Below, piece after piece: positions 41,292-49,264 of a stretch of 64,000 nt of DNA (its first letter is position 1; the number at the start of each line of letters is the position of its first letter). This DNA is from Streptomyces misionensis (GTDB taxonomy: Bacteria; Actinomycetota; Actinomycetes; Streptomycetales; Streptomycetaceae). The notes under the pieces were generated by a model. It was not told the origin of the DNA. It saw nothing but the letters and a program-made list of their open reading frames with translations, and did not search any database. The position numbers and the translations under genes are program-made. Location of the stretch: the NCBI RefSeq assembly GCF_007896895.1, contig NZ_VOGW01000197.1, positions 18,480-82,479 on the forward strand. The letters run 5' to 3'.

Positions 41292-42728
41292 ATGTCCGGT
41301 AGTCCGCCGCCCCCGGGCGGCTTCGTGCGACGGGTCGGGCTGTTCCAGGCCACGGCCATCAACATGAGCCAGATGTGCGGCATCGGCCCCTTCGTCACCA
41401 TCCCGCTGATGGTCGCCGCGTTCGGCGGCCCGCAGGCGGTCGTCGGCTTCGTCGCGGGCGCCGTGCTGGCGCTGTGCGACGGGCTGGTCTGGGCCGAGCT
41501 GGGCGCCGCGATGCCCGGCTCCGGCGGCAGTTACGTCTATCTGCGCCAGGCCTTCCAGTACCGCACCGGCCGGCTGATGCCGTTCCTGTTCGTGTGGACG
41601 GCGATGCTCTTCATCCCGCTGATCATGTCCACCGGCGTGGTCGGCTTCGTCCAGTACCTCGGCTACCTCGCCCCCGGCCTCGGCCGGACGGCGGGCGATC
41701 TGGTCGGGCTGGGCGTCATCGCCCTGGTGGTGCTCCTGCTGTGGCGCGGCATCGAGCACATCGCGCGGATCACCGCCGTGATGTGGACCGTGATGATCGC
41801 CTCGGTGGTCCTGGTGATCGCCGCCGCCGCCTCGGACTTCAGCCCGCACCTCGCCTTCGCCTACCCGGCGCACGCCTTCGACCTGACCGGCGGCGCCTTC
41901 TGGACCGGGTTCGCCGCGGGCCTGACCATCGGTGTCTACGACTACCTCGGCTACAACACCACCGCCTACATGGGCGCCGAGATCAAGGACCCCGGCCGGG
42001 TGCTGCCGCGCTCCATCGTCTTCTCGATCCTCGGCATCATGGCGATCTACCTGCTGCTCCAGATCGGCACGCTCGGCGTCGTCGACTGGCACCGCATGAC
42101 CGACCCGCACGACGTCGCCGCCACCTCCGTGGCCTCGGCGGTGCTGGAGAAGACCTGGGGCCGGGGGGCCGCCGACACGGTCACGGTGCTCATCCTGATC
42201 ACCGCGTTCGCCTCGGTGTTCACGGGCCTGCTGGGCGGCTCCCGGGTGCCGTACGACGCCGCGCGCGACCGGGTCTTCTTCCGGCCGTACGAGCGGCTGC
42301 ACCCCCGGCACCGCTTCCCGACGCTGGGCCTGGCGACCATGGGCGTGTTCACCGCGGTCGGCTTCCTGATCGGCCGGCACACCGATCTCGCCACCCTGAT
42401 CCAGCTGCTCACCACCGTGATGGTGATCGTCCAGGCGCTGGCCCAGATCATCGCGCTGACGGTGCTGCGCGCCCGGCAGCCGGCCCTGCACCGGCCGTAC
42501 CGGATGTGGCTCTACCCCCTGCCCGGTCTCGTGGCCTTCTCCGGCTGGTGCGTGATCTACGGCTACGCCGACCGCAACTCCCCGGGCCGCCACCCCGTCG
42601 AGTGGTCCCTGGCCTGGCTCGTCCTCGGGTGCGCGGCCTTCCTGGTGTGGGCCAGGCTGGAGCGGGTGTGGCCGTTCGGGGCGAAGGAGATCGGCGAGGA
42701 GTTCCTGGCGGAGGCGGAGCCGGTCTGA
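41292..42728 (+). CDS. APC-superfamily amino acid permease
   Basis: A 478-residue inner-membrane transporter with about 12 hydrophobic helices. The first is the family start LFQATAINMSQMCGIGPFVTIPLMVAAFGGPQAVVGF, whose G-x-G-P region is the unwound substrate-binding helix. VWAELGAAMPGSGGSYVYLRQAF near 66 is the second conserved motif (E-L-x-x-x-x-P-x-x-G-G). VYDYLGYNTTAYMGAEIKDPGRVLPRSI near 216 and SRVPYDAARDRVFF near 317 are also typical. Substrate, probably an amino acid or amine, cannot be told. AGGAGTCCTC precedes ATG 41292. It reads away from csxA; a hairpin follows at 42761. Confidence 0.88.
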   Translation: MSGSPPPPGGFVRRVGLFQATAINMSQMCGIGPFVTIPLMVAAFGGPQAVVGFVAGAVLALCDGLVWAELGAAMPGSGGSYVYLRQAFQYRTGRLMPFLFVWTAMLFIPLIMSTGVVGFVQYLGYLAPGLGRTAGDLVGLGVIALVVLLLWRGIEHIARITAVMWTVMIASVVLVIAAAASDFSPHLAFAYPAHAFDLTGGAFWTGFAAGLTIGVYDYLGYNTTAYMGAEIKDPGRVLPRSIVFSILGIMAIYLLLQIGTLGVVDWHRMTDPHDVAATSVASAVLEKTWGRGAADTVTVLILITAFASVFTGLLGGSRVPYDAARDRVFFRPYERLHPRHRFPTLGLATMGVFTAVGFLIGRHTDLATLIQLLTTVMVIVQALAQIIALTVLRARQPALHRPYRMWLYPLPGLVAFSGWCVIYGYADRNSPGRHPVEWSLAWLVLGCAAFLVWARLERVWPFGAKEIGEEFLAEAEPV

Positions 42729-42740
42729 GGCTCGATGCGC

Positions 42741-42746
42741 TAAGAT
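42741..42746 (+). promoter_or_regulatory. Possible -10 element before the hairpin-led GNAT gene
   Basis: TAAGAT fits the Streptomyces -10 consensus TAnnnT and lies 15 nt before the 42761 hairpin. No good -35 is found 17-18 bp upstream. If real, the transcript would begin near 42753 and its leader would be almost only the hairpin. Confidence 0.35.
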
Positions 42747-42760
42747 CCATGCTCTGCGTG

Positions 42761-42801
42761 AAAGCCTCCCCGGCACGGACGAAGTCCGCCGGGGAGGCTT
42801 T
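42761..42801 (+). promoter_or_regulatory. Hairpin that sequesters the GNAT ribosome site (terminator or attenuator)
   Basis: Perfect 14-bp arms AAAGCCTCCCCGGC (42761-42774) and GCCGGGGAGGCTTT (42788-42801); the loop adds GGAC/GTCC pairing. The 3' arm contains GGGGAGG, the only shine-dalgarno sequence for ATG 42807, with ideal 9-nt spacing. It can serve both as the permease terminator and as a translation-blocking leader. Confidence 0.75.
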
Positions 42802-42806
42802 CGTTC

Positions 42807-43337
42807 ATGACCGATGACCTGATCCGCACCACGGGCGACGACACGCACGTGCGCGTCCGCCCCGCGACCATCGAGGACCGGCCCGCCGTCGAGCGGCTGT
42901 GGCTGATGTTCCGCCACGACCTGTCCGAGTTCCAGGGCACCCTGCCCGCCGCCGACGGCACGTTCCGCAGCGAGCGCGTCGACGCCGCCTTCTCCGCGCC
43001 CGGCTGGGCGCCCTACCTGCTGACCCGCGGCGACCGCGCCGCCGGGTTCGCCTTCGTACGTGGGCTCGACGGCCCCGTGCGGGTGCTCAACAGCTTCTTC
43101 GTGGTGCGCGGGGCGCGGCGCGCCGGGGTCGGGCTGCGGGCGGCGCGGGAGGTGCTGCGACGGCATCCCGGGCGCTGGGAGATCGCCTTCCAGGAGGACA
43201 ACCCGGGCGCGGTCGCCTTCTGGCACCGCCTTGCCGAGGACCTCGCCCCGGGCGGCTGGACCCGCGAGGCCCGGCCGGTGCCGGGTCGCCCGGAGCTGCC
43301 GCCGGACCTGTGGATCTCCCTGACCGTGGGGTCCTGA
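42807..43337 (+). CDS. GNAT-family N-acetyltransferase
   Basis: A 176-residue cytosolic acetyltransferase. The domain starts VRVRPATIEDRPAVERLWLMFRHDLSEF; AGFAFVRGLDGPVRVLNSFFVVRGARRAGVGLRAAREVLRRHPG is the acetyl-CoA-binding motif A (R-R-x-G-V-G) near 100-115, and WEIAFQEDNPGAVAFWHRLAEDL is motif B. Substrate unknown. The start at 42807 depends on a ribosome site inside the upstream hairpin; a later in-frame GTG near codon 15 has no site of its own. This suggests that expression is conditional on melting of the hairpin. Confidence 0.85.
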   Translation: MTDDLIRTTGDDTHVRVRPATIEDRPAVERLWLMFRHDLSEFQGTLPAADGTFRSERVDAAFSAPGWAPYLLTRGDRAAGFAFVRGLDGPVRVLNSFFVVRGARRAGVGLRAAREVLRRHPGRWEIAFQEDNPGAVAFWHRLAEDLAPGGWTREARPVPGRPELPPDLWISLTVGS

Positions 43338-43348
43338 GCGGACAGGCG

Positions 43349-43382
43349 GGAGGGCCGGTCCGCACGGGCGCACCGGCCCTCC
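43349..43382. terminator. Bidirectional terminator followed by pyrimidine tract
   Basis: Perfect 11-bp arms GGAGGGCCGGT (43349-43359) and ACCGGCCCTCC (43372-43382). It stands between stops at 43337 and 43463. About 75 nt of C/T-rich sequence follow (43383-43460). Confidence 0.8.
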
Positions 43383-43462
43383 GTCCTTCTTCCTTCCTTG
43401 CGCTTCTTCCCTTGCTCGACGATCTCTCCTTCCTCGTGCTTTCCCTTGTGCTTCCTTCCCCG

Positions 43463-43900
43463 CTAGGGCTTGGGGGTGCTCTTCGCCGCCGTGGCGGCGC
43501 ACACGAGTCCGAGGGCGAGCGTCAGTGCTCCGATGACGACGTTGTTGATGATCACGCCCGTGTCCGGGGCGGTGCCCACGATCCAGGGCGCGATGATCAT
43601 CCAGATGCCCAGCGCGCACATGGCCCAGCTCAGGCCGTACATCCGCTCAGGGGCCCTGGTGAAGCCGAGTGCCAGCAGTCCGATGGCGATGCCCATGATC
43701 AGGTTGTGGGTCATGAGCGCCGGCTGGCTGGCGGTGTAGTGCACGATCCAGGGGGATGCCGCGCAGTACAGGCCGAGCAGGAACACCGGCCCGTCCACGA
43801 GCGCCACATCACGACCGCCCAGCATGCGGGCGTAGCGTTCCCGCATCTCGCCGACGTCGGGGTGGGTCGACATGTCGCCCCGGTGCGAGACGTTGGCCAT
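43463..43900 (-). CDS. SPW-repeat membrane protein
   Basis: A 145-residue membrane protein with four hydrophobic helices. Two SPW-type motifs are visible, CAASPWIVHYTAS near 47-59 and MIIAPWIVGTAP near 101-112, each at the end of a helix pair, as in the vitamin-K-epoxide-related SPW family. The N-terminal 30 residues (HPDVGEMRERYARMLGG) are cytosolic. Function unknown. ATG 43900 has AAGGAGA eight nt upstream; the frame to 43942 adds no similarity. Confidence 0.83.
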   Translation of the reverse strand: MANVSHRGDMSTHPDVGEMRERYARMLGGRDVALVDGPVFLLGLYCAASPWIVHYTASQPALMTHNLIMGIAIGLLALGFTRAPERMYGLSWAMCALGIWMIIAPWIVGTAPDTGVIINNVVIGALTLALGLVCAATAAKSTPKP

Positions 43901-44088
43901 GACTCTCGTCTCCTTCGGCTGTGCAGACCGGACCTCTTCCACCGCGTCGTTCGAAGAGCGCGGCAGTACCCATTTTGCTCTTATCGGCGGCTTATGTGTA
44001 GAGGGGGTCGATTGTCATGTACGGGGGTTGCCCGGCAAGGCGGTTCACCGGTCCCGCCGCCGCGGGCGGCTGTGGCACACTCCGCCGA

Positions 44089-44997
44089 ATGATCTTCGAA
44101 ACAGTCACCGCGCAGGCCTCCGGCAGCTTCCGGATGGGCGATCTGACCGTGCGCCGCATCGGCCTCGGGGCCATGCGGCTCACCGGCAGCGCCGCATTCC
44201 ACCTGGGCACGCCCAGCGACCGGGAGCGCTCGATCACCGTGCTGCGCCGGGCCGTCGAGCTCGGCGTGAACCACATCGACACCGCCGCCTTCTACTTCTC
44301 CGCCCGCCGCTCCGCCAACGAGCTGATCAACACGGCCCTCGCCCCGTACGCCGACGACCTGGTGATCGCCGCCAAGGTGGGCCCCTTCCGCGACTGGTCC
44401 GGCGAGTGGGGCACCTCCGCGCGCCCCGACCAGCTGCGCGCCCACGTCGAGGAGAACCTGCGCCAGCTCGGCCGCGACCACCTCGACCTGGTCTATCTGC
44501 GCCGGATGCGCCAGGAGTCCATCGCCGAGCACTTCGGCGCCCTGGCCGAACTGCGCGCGGCGGGGCTGATCCGGCACCTCGGCATCTCGTCCGTCGCGCC
44601 CCGGCACCTGACCGAGGCGCTGGGCATAGCACCGGTGGTCGCCGTGCAGAACCGGTACGGCCTCGGCACCCGCGACCCCGAGACCGACGAGCTGCTGCGG
44701 ATGTGCGGCGAGCGGGGCATCGCCTTCGTGCCGTACTACGCCATGGCCGGCAAGGGCGCCGAGGCCGGTGCCGTGGAGCCCGGCCCGGACGACGAGACGC
44801 GGGCCGTGGCCCGCGCGCACGGGGCGAGCCCCGCCCAGGTCCAGCTCGCCTGGACCCTCCAGCGGGGCTCGCACGTCCTCGCCATCCCGGGCACCGGAAA
44901 CCCCGACCACCTCGTCGAGAACATCGCCGCCGGCGCCCTGCGCCTCACCCCCGGCGAACTGAGCCGTCTCGAGGCGGGAACGGCGCCTCGGGCGTAG
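44089..44997 (+). CDS. Aldo/keto reductase
   Basis: A 302-residue cytosolic NADPH-dependent reductase with the AKR barrel. IGLGAMRLTG opens the fold; GVNHIDTAAFYFSARRSANELI carries the catalytic Asp and Tyr near 62-68 and VIAAKVGP the Lys near 95. The usual catalytic His position is occupied by LRR in LDLVYLRRMRQE, as in pyridoxal-reductase-like AKRs, so the acid/base set is not canonical. GASPAQVQLAWTLQRGSHVLAIPGTGNPDHLVENI is the cofactor-binding end. ATG 44089 begins a 15-residue lead before the fold; a second ATG at codon 16 is an alternative. Substrate unknown. Confidence 0.87.
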   Translation: MIFETVTAQASGSFRMGDLTVRRIGLGAMRLTGSAAFHLGTPSDRERSITVLRRAVELGVNHIDTAAFYFSARRSANELINTALAPYADDLVIAAKVGPFRDWSGEWGTSARPDQLRAHVEENLRQLGRDHLDLVYLRRMRQESIAEHFGALAELRAAGLIRHLGISSVAPRHLTEALGIAPVVAVQNRYGLGTRDPETDELLRMCGERGIAFVPYYAMAGKGAEAGAVEPGPDDETRAVARAHGASPAQVQLAWTLQRGSHVLAIPGTGNPDHLVENIAAGALRLTPGELSRLEAGTAPRA

Positions 44998-45114
44998 GGG
45001 TCCCGCGGCGCCGGACCGGCGCCGCGCGCCGCACGGCCGGGCTCCGGCTCGCGGTGATCGGCCGGGACCGCCGCGTCCGCCCGCGGGACCTCACGGGGTA
45101 TCGCGCGCTCGTAT

Positions 45115-45132
45115 GACTACCATCGTGTAGAC
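45115..45132. promoter_or_regulatory. Weak inverted repeat before blaI-like gene
   Basis: GACTACCATCGTGTAGAC has CTAC/GTAG arms around CATCGT, close to the TACTA/TAGTA-type sites bound by BlaI-family repressors. It is 42-59 bp upstream of ATG 45174, where an autoregulatory site is expected. Confidence 0.4.
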
Positions 45133-45173
45133 GGTCCGCACACGGACGAGGAGGATGGGGTGAGAACGTATCC

Positions 45174-45554
45174 ATGACCGACGGCAAGGACGAACGCCGG
45201 CCGGCCGGTGAACTGGAGGCGGGCGTACTGGCCGCGCTCTGGGCCGCCGGCGGGCCCCGCACCCCCGGACAGGTCCAGGCCGGCCTGGGCGCGGACCTGG
45301 CCCGCACGACGGTCACGACGATCCTCAGCAGGCTGTACGACAAGGGCGTCGTCGAGCGGCAGCGCAAGGGCCGGGGCTATGTGTACTACCCGGTCCAGGA
45401 GGTCCAGGACGCCCATGGCCTGACCGCCCGCCGGATGCACAGCGAGCTGGACCGGGACAGCGACCGGGAGACCGTGCTCGCCCGCTTCGTCGCGCAGCTC
45501 AGCCCGGCCGACGAGCGCATCCTGCGGGACCTGCTGGAATCCGACGGCCCATGA
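45174..45554 (+). CDS. BlaI/MecI/CopY-family repressor
   Basis: A 126-residue winged-helix repressor. The DNA-binding domain is ELEAGVLAALWAAGGPRTPGQVQAGLGADLARTTVTTILSRLYDKGVVERQRKGRGYVYYPV at residues 11-73, with the BlaI family recognition helix TTVTTILSRL. The C-terminal half (ARRMHSELDRDSDRETVLARFVAQLSPADERILRDLL) is the dimerisation and cleavage region. The stop overlaps the M56 peptidase start (ATGA), so the pair is translationally coupled. In the classic system the peptidase inactivates the repressor; here the regulated target is not a nearby beta-lactamase. Confidence 0.9.
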   Translation: MTDGKDERRPAGELEAGVLAALWAAGGPRTPGQVQAGLGADLARTTVTTILSRLYDKGVVERQRKGRGYVYYPVQEVQDAHGLTARRMHSELDRDSDRETVLARFVAQLSPADERILRDLLESDGP

Positions 45555-46477
45555 CCGCCCTGCTTCTGCTGCCCCTGCTGCTGCCCTGCGTCCTGCCGGC
45601 GCTGGCCCGGCGGGCGCTGGCCCGGCTCGTCCCGGCCGCCGCGCTGTGGGCGGTCACCGGCTGCGCGGTCGCGCTCGCGGGCTGCTCGCTCGCCGCGCTC
45701 GGCGCCTTCGTGCTGATCGGGCTGCTCAAGCTGCCCCTCTTCGCCGCGTTCGGCGAGCTGACCCACCCGCTGCACACCGCCCCGGCGCTGATCGTCGTAC
45801 CGGCGGCCGCCACCTCCGTCGGCGTCCTCGCGGTCTGCTCCTGGACCCTCGTGCGGTCGGTGCTGCGCCAGAGCCGCGCCTTCCGGGCCGCCCGCACCGC
45901 GGCCGGCCGCGGCCCCGCCGCCGGTGACCTGTGCGTGGTGGACTCGCCCCGCCCCGACGCCTACGCCCTGCCCGGCCGTCCGCACCGCATCGTCGTCACC
46001 ACCGCGATGCTGCGCAGCCTCGACGGCGCCGAGCGCGAGGCGCTGTTCGCGCACGAGCGCGCCCACAACGAGGGCGGCCACCACTACTTCCTCGCCGCCG
46101 CCGAACTCGCCGCGCACTGCCACCCGGCCCTGCGCCCGGTCCGCGAGACCATCCGGCTCGCCGTCGAGCGCGCCGCCGACGAGGCCGCGGCCGCCTCGGT
46201 GGGCGACCGGCGGCTGACCGCCCGGGCCATCGCCCGTGCCGCGCTCGCCGGCCACGCGGCCGGCACCCCGCGCCCCGACTTCGCCGCCGCCGCGACCGCG
46301 GGGCCCGTGCCCCAGCGCGTCCAGGCCCTCCTGGGCACCCCTCGGGCGCCCCGCGCCGGACGTGCCGTCGCCGCCCTGCTCATCGCCTGCACGGCGCTGT
46401 CCGGCGTGACCGCGGCCGCCGGGCTGGCGGACTTCCATCACCGGGTGGAGGTGGCGCAGGGCGAGACGGCGCCCTGA
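45551..46477 (+). CDS. M56-family membrane zinc metallopeptidase (short BlaR1-like)
   Basis: A 308-residue membrane peptidase. Helices lie at about 1-25, 29-60, 75-98 and 275-295. The zinc motif HERAH in LFAHERAHNEGGHHYFLAAAELAAHCHP lies near residue 168, facing the cytosol, and the third ligand is expected in VERAADEAAAA (E-x-x-x-D). It lacks the C-terminal penicillin-binding sensor of BlaR1, as do most actinobacterial members, so how it senses a signal is unknown. It is coupled to the BlaI-type repressor and would inactivate it. Confidence 0.88.
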   Translation: MTALLLLPLLLPCVLPALARRALARLVPAAALWAVTGCAVALAGCSLAALGAFVLIGLLKLPLFAAFGELTHPLHTAPALIVVPAAATSVGVLAVCSWTLVRSVLRQSRAFRAARTAAGRGPAAGDLCVVDSPRPDAYALPGRPHRIVVTTAMLRSLDGAEREALFAHERAHNEGGHHYFLAAAELAAHCHPALRPVRETIRLAVERAADEAAAASVGDRRLTARAIARAALAGHAAGTPRPDFAAAATAGPVPQRVQALLGTPRAPRAGRAVAALLIACTALSGVTAAAGLADFHHRVEVAQGETAP

Positions 46478-46641
46478 CGCCCCGACGCACCGAGACCCCG
46501 GTCACCGCCCTGGGCAACGCGCGTAGACAAGGGAGTGGCGCCCGTGTCGTTTTACGTATAACCTCACCGGCTAACCACCCCTGTCGGCACCGTCGGCCGC
46601 CTTGATCGACCCCGGTACAACCCGCTGAGGAACGCCCTGCC

Positions 46642-47712
46642 ATGACCGCCCCCCGCATCGACACCGACACCATCCGGCGCCTCCCCAAGGCCGTGCTGCA
46701 CGACCACCTCGACGGCGGTCTGCGGCCCGCCACCGTCGTGGAACTCGCCGCCGAGGTGGGCCACCGGCTGCCCACCACCGACCCGGAGGAGCTGGCCGCC
46801 TGGTACGTCGAGGCCGCCGGCTCCGGTGACCTGGTGCGCTACATCGCCACCTTCGAGCACACCCTCGCCGTCATGCAGACCCGCGAGGGCCTGCTGCGCA
46901 CCGCCGAGGAGTACGTGCTCGACCTCGCCGCCGACGGCGTGGTCTACGGCGAGGTGCGCTACGCACCCGAACTGAACACCCGCGGCGGGCTGACCCTCGC
47001 CGAGGTGGTCGAGGCGGTGCAGGAGGGCCTGGCCGCCGGCATGGCCAGGGCGGCGGCCGCCGGCACCCCGGTGCGGGTCGGCACGCTGCTGTGCGGCATG
47101 CGGATGTTCGACCGCGTCCGGGAGGCCGCCGACCTCGCCGTGGCCTACCGGGACGCCGGGGTCGTCGGCTTCGACATCGCCGGCGCCGAGGCCGGCTTCC
47201 CGCCCGCCGACCACCTGGCCGCCTTCGAACACCTGCGCCGCGAGAGCGTGCCGTTCACCATCCACGCCGGGGAGGCGTACGGGCTGCCCAGCATCCACCA
47301 GGCCGTCCAGGTGTGCGGTGCCCAGCGCATCGGGCACGGGGTGCGCCTGACCGAGGACATCGTGGACGGCAAGCTCGGCCGGCTCGCCTCCTGGGTGCGC
47401 GACCGCCGGATCGCCCTGGAGATGTGCCCCACCTCCAACCTCCAGACCGGCTGCGCCACGTCGATCGCCGAGCACCCCGTCACGGAGCTGAAGGACCTCG
47501 GCTTCCGGGTCACCCTGAACACCGACAACCGGCTGGTGTCGGGGACGACGATGACCCGGGAGATGGCGCTGCTGGTCGAGGAGGCCGGCTGGACGGCCGA
47601 GGACCTGCGCACCGTCACGGTGAACGCCGTCAAGAGCGCGTTCATCCCGTTCGACGAGCGCAAGGCCCTCATCGAGGACGTGATCCTGCCCGGTTACGCG
47701 CCCGTGCTCTGA
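46642..47712 (+). CDS. add: Adenosine deaminase
   Basis: A 356-residue cytosolic zinc enzyme deaminating adenosine to inosine in purine salvage. All motifs are present: LHDHLDGG with zinc ligands His20 and His22, GEVRYAPEL, FTIHAGEAYG with the third His and catalytic Glu near 208, RIGHGVRL with the catalytic His near 231, and LNTDNRLVSGT with the final zinc Asp near 293. EMCPTSNLQTG is the conserved substrate loop. The start at 46642 is clean. The 3' end overlaps the convergent DinB-like gene by 19 bp. Confidence 0.94.
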   Translation: MTAPRIDTDTIRRLPKAVLHDHLDGGLRPATVVELAAEVGHRLPTTDPEELAAWYVEAAGSGDLVRYIATFEHTLAVMQTREGLLRTAEEYVLDLAADGVVYGEVRYAPELNTRGGLTLAEVVEAVQEGLAAGMARAAAAGTPVRVGTLLCGMRMFDRVREAADLAVAYRDAGVVGFDIAGAEAGFPPADHLAAFEHLRRESVPFTIHAGEAYGLPSIHQAVQVCGAQRIGHGVRLTEDIVDGKLGRLASWVRDRRIALEMCPTSNLQTGCATSIAEHPVTELKDLGFRVTLNTDNRLVSGTTMTREMALLVEEAGWTAEDLRTVTVNAVKSAFIPFDERKALIEDVILPGYAPVL

Positions 47713-48209
47713 ACCAGCCCCTTGAGGTAGGCGGCCTGTCCGATGTGCTGGAGATCGTCGGACAGGACGCTCACCAGGCGCACGCCCAGGGTGACCGGCG
47801 GGTCCCAGCCCTCGTCCACCACGCGTTCGAGGTCCTTGGCGGCGAGGGAGCGCAGGGCGCCGAGCGTCTGTTCGTGCACGGCGTCGTAGTACCCGGTCAG
47901 CAGTTCGGCGCTGTCGACCCGCACCTTGGCGATCTTGGCGGGGGTGTGCCCGTAACCGGTGTCCTGCCGGGGCAGATCGAGGCCGAACCGTTTCTCCCAG
48001 CCCTGTTCGAGCCACACCTGGCCGAGCCCGAAGGCGTCGGCGACATGGTCGTCCTGCACCCGCGTGAGGTGCCAGACCAGCCAGGCGATCGTGTTGGCGC
48101 CGGGGGCCGGACGGTGATGCAGCTCGTCCGGCCCGAGGCCGTCGAGGGTGTCGTGGACTTCTTCCTGGATGCGGCCGTAGCCGTCGATGAGGATGTCCTT
48201 CGCATGCAT
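47694..48209 (-). CDS. DinB/DUF664-like (mycothiol-dependent-type) four-helix protein
   Basis: A 171-residue probably cytosolic four-helix-bundle protein of the DinB/DUF664 superfamily. The start HAKDILIDGYGRIQEEVHDTLDGLGPDELHHRP and ANTIAWLVWHLTRVQDDHVADAFG carry the first metal-binding His (WHL-T-x-x-x-D-D). A second region, SVLSDDLQHIGQAAYLKGLV, gives the other His (Q-H-x-G-Q-x-x-Y), as in mycothiol-dependent maleylpyruvate isomerase relatives. Metal and substrate unknown. ATG 48209 is preferred because GTGGA lies just upstream; ATG 48221 is possible. Confidence 0.82.
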   Translation of the reverse strand: MHAKDILIDGYGRIQEEVHDTLDGLGPDELHHRPAPGANTIAWLVWHLTRVQDDHVADAFGLGQVWLEQGWEKRFGLDLPRQDTGYGHTPAKIAKVRVDSAELLTGYYDAVHEQTLGALRSLAAKDLERVVDEGWDPPVTLGVRLVSVLSDDLQHIGQAAYLKGLVQSTGA

Positions 48210-48252
48210 ACCGTCCACCATCACAGATCGGCGGCGCTCCCGCGTGCGGAAT

Positions 48253-49155
48253 TCAGGACGGCCCGGGCGATGCCGGGCCCTCCGTCTCCAGCAGGGCGAC
48301 CAGCGCGCGGGCGGCGGGGCTGGTGGAGCGCTCGGGCGGCAGCAGGGCCACCGTCTCGTACTCCGCCTCGCCCGAGCCCTTCAGCGGGAGCGCGCTGAGC
48401 GTGGGCCGCTTGTGCCGGAAGTGGCGGGGGACGACCGCGATCCCCAGGTTCTCGTCCACCAGGTCCAGCAGGCTGTGCACGTCGTTGACCTCCAGCGCGA
48501 CCGTGCGCCGGACCCCGGCCGCGGCGAAGGCGGCGTCGGTGGCGCGGCGCGGGCCCCAGTCCGGGTGGAAGTCGACGAACACCTCACCGGCGAGGTCGTC
48601 CGGGGCGAGCAGCGCCCCGGCGGCGGCCAGCCGGTGGCTCGGATGGCACAGCACCGTCATCGGCTCACTGGTCAGCGACACCGAGCGCAGCTGGTCGCCG
48701 TCGGCCCGGGTGCGGTAGGCGAAGGCCAGGTCGAGGCGCCCGGCCGCGACCTCCTCGGCCAGCGCGCCCGAGCCCGCCTGGCGCAGCCGGATCTCCACGT
48801 CGGGGTGCCGGCCCCGGAAGGCCGCGAGCAGCCGGGCCACGTGCACCCCGGCGATGCACTGCTCGGTGCCCAGCGCCAGCGTGCCGCGCAGCACGCCCTG
48901 CACCGCGGCCACCGCCTCGTGCGCCGCGCGCACCTGCGCGAGCACCCGCTCGGCCTCCACCAGCAGCGCCCGCCCCGCCTCCGTCAGCGTCACTCGCCGG
49001 GTGGTGCGCACGAACAGCGGCGCCCGCAGCTCGCGCTCCAACGCCCGGATGGAGGCGGACAGGCCCGACTGGGACACCATCAGACGCTCGGCGGCCCGGG
49101 TGAAGTGCTGGTCCTCGGCGACCGCGACGAAGTGCTGGAGATGGCGCAGTTCCAT
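48253..49155 (-). CDS. LysR-family transcriptional regulator
   Basis: A 300-residue regulator. Residues 1-60 are the winged helix: MELRHLQHFVAVAEDQHFTRAAERLMVSQSGLSASIRALERELRAPLFVRTTRRVTLTEAG, an excellent LysR match. The C-terminal effector domain begins GTLALGTEQCIAGVHVARLLAAFRGRHPDVEIRL and includes DLAFAYRTRADGD and NLGIAVVPRHF. ATG 49155 begins the domain, and a 7-bp inverted repeat sits directly next to it. Divergent from the YghZ-type reductase, which it probably controls together with itself. Confidence 0.93.
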   Translation of the reverse strand: MELRHLQHFVAVAEDQHFTRAAERLMVSQSGLSASIRALERELRAPLFVRTTRRVTLTEAGRALLVEAERVLAQVRAAHEAVAAVQGVLRGTLALGTEQCIAGVHVARLLAAFRGRHPDVEIRLRQAGSGALAEEVAAGRLDLAFAYRTRADGDQLRSVSLTSEPMTVLCHPSHRLAAAGALLAPDDLAGEVFVDFHPDWGPRRATDAAFAAAGVRRTVALEVNDVHSLLDLVDENLGIAVVPRHFRHKRPTLSALPLKGSGEAEYETVALLPPERSTSPAARALVALLETEGPASPGPS

Positions 49156-49156
49156 G

Positions 49157-49179
49157 ATTGAGCAGCCTAGTCGCTCAAT
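49157..49179. promoter_or_regulatory. LysR-type binding site between divergent genes
   Basis: ATTGAGC (49157-49163) and GCTCAAT (49173-49179) are perfect inverted repeats with a 9-bp spacer, fitting the LysR T-N11-A box. The left arm abuts the regulator's own start codon. Confidence 0.68.
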
Positions 49180-49264
49180 TCCATCCGATTCTCCGGTTGG
49201 ACCGCTGGCCGCCGTCCGGGGAATGCTGGGGTCCGTAGATCCGTGCCCATCCCCAGGAGTCGCG

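Noticed and set aside
41256..43619. 787-residue minus-strand frame opposite the permease
   Set aside because: His/Arg/Gly/Asp-rich translation without domains; the plus strand encodes a 12-helix permease.
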